Of a DNA stretch of 64,000 bases, positions 63,574 through 64,000 are shown piece after piece (position 1 is the first letter of the stretch; every line of letters starts with the position of its first letter). The position numbers were made by a program, and so were the translations under genes. A model generated the notes under the pieces. It was not told where the DNA came from, ran no database searches, and worked only from the letters and a program-made list of their open reading frames with translations. The stretch spans positions 1 through 64,000 of the forward strand of contig CAZNLJ010000023.1 in assembly GCA_964573725.1 (NCBI GenBank). Reading direction: 5' to 3'. The stretch comes from UBA6168 sp964573725. GTDB lineage: Bacteria; Bacteroidota; Bacteroidia; Chitinophagales; Saprospiraceae.

Positions 63574-64000
63574 TCATCCGGGAAGGGCCTTACCGGCAGT
63601 TCCCTTCATCCGCAGGACTTGGTATAACTTGCCCGGGCTGATATCCACGTCCTCCAGTCCCAATACCTCCGCGACAAACTCGGAACAGGCCTTGTTCCGA
63701 TTCCGCCGGTCGACCGGCAGGACGACCTCGAAATGGGTGAATAGGAACTCCCGGATGCCGATATAGGCCGCGCTGAGCCAGCCGTATTCGGCCGTACCGC
63801 TCCGGCTCAGGGCCGATTCCTCTATCTCCTGCCAAGGGACCGGTGCCGGCAACATATCCAAATCCCGGTGCCGGTAGACCGATGCCAGGACAATCCGGAT
63901 GCCGCCGTGGGTCGTGGATTCCACCAGCATCAGCCGGGTCTTGTACCAGAATACGAAGGCGGTGTGGGTGTAGGGGCTCCGGGTGAACCAGGCTGTCGTG
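63574..64000 (-). CDS. Permuted papain-fold (NlpC/P60-like) protein, N-terminus beyond the window
   Basis: The frame is open to the right edge of the window, so the start is missing. The visible 142 residues begin TTAWFTRSPYTHTAFVFWYK, with a histidine in the place of the first catalytic histidine of YiiX/YaeF-type permuted papain amidases, and later have ACSEFVAEVLGLED with a cysteine in the usual C-terminal position. Related proteins act on peptidoglycan or lipids; the exact substrate is unknown. Confidence 0.6.
   Translation of the reverse strand, partial: TTAWFTRSPYTHTAFVFWYKTRLMLVESTTHGGIRIVLASVYRHRDLDMLPAPVPWQEIEESALSRSGTAEYGWLSAAYIGIREFLFTHFEVVLPVDRRNRNKACSEFVAEVLGLEDVDISPGKLYQVLRMKGTAGKALPG

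Noticed and set aside
63574..64000. Prophage border at the tRNA-Met gene
   Set aside because: No integrase, no duplicated tRNA end and no phage structural genes in view; a permuted-papain protein alone is not evidence.

Overview
The window is a GC-rich (roughly 60% or more) chromosomal segment of a Bacteroidota bacterium. Evidence: Bacteroidota-restricted families (DUF4199, DUF4292, DUF4835, DUF3109, DUF6089-like), a 1600-residue SprB-repeat/HYR protein ending in a type IX secretion (T9SS) sorting domain, Bacteroidota-type promoters (TTG, about 19-21 nt, TAnnTTTG) and a general lack of Shine-Dalgarno sites. A degradative-type (class II) HMG-CoA reductase beside a type 2 IPP isomerase, and a eukaryote-type citrate synthase, hint at a Saprospiraceae-like lineage; that placement is inference.

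Layout. 1-3.1 kb: a stand-alone SBD-HNH restriction enzyme against phosphorothioate DNA, then mnmE. 3.3-5.4 kb: DUF4199 protein and a lipoprotein sulfatase. 5.6-5.9 kb: a class II tRNA-like RNA gene with its own promoter and terminator and a very large extra arm. 6.0-11.2 kb: bamD-rpoZ-coaBC-DUF4835 run, then a P-loop kinase and an aminoglycoside-phosphotransferase-like protein. 11.2-18.1 kb (minus): GH51 arabinofuranosidase, a tandem intergenic repeat, and the giant T9SS surface protein. 18.5-23.4 kb (minus): histidine kinase/response regulator, ABC exporter, esterase. 23.6-31.5 kb: hutH, DUF4292 lipoprotein and EnvC-like protein, hflX, HAD phosphatase, yqeY (minus), lpxD. 31.7-40.8 kb (minus): HMG-CoA reductase and idi2, anti-sigma and ECF sigma, PpiD-like chaperone, citrate synthase, a small secreted protein. 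40.9-50.9 kb: DUF3109 (plus), DUF6089-like barrel, and the cell-shape operon mreB-mreC-mreD-mrdA-folA-mfd (minus). 51.2-55.3 kb (minus): inactive M16 peptidase homologue, flavin reductase, and dnaX, which is broken by a 10-N assembly gap and has an A9 slippery run. 55.6-60.8 kb: xdhC, a barrel gene interrupted by an in-frame TAA, trmB, and a membrane TPR/AraC regulator. 60.8-63.4 kb: a 2.6-kb stretch without intact genes that includes a decayed T9SS surface-protein remnant. 63.4-64.0 kb: tRNA-Met(CAU) and a permuted-papain protein cut by the window edge.

Most genes are core housekeeping functions: cell shape and wall, outer-membrane assembly, coenzyme A, tRNA modification, replication and repair, and isoprenoids. 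Accessory content is limited to the PT-DNA restriction enzyme, the sulfatase and GH51 glycan-degrading enzymes, and the T9SS surface protein with its decayed relative. The least explained elements are the tRNA-like RNA at 5.7 kb and the frameshift arrangement in dnaX.
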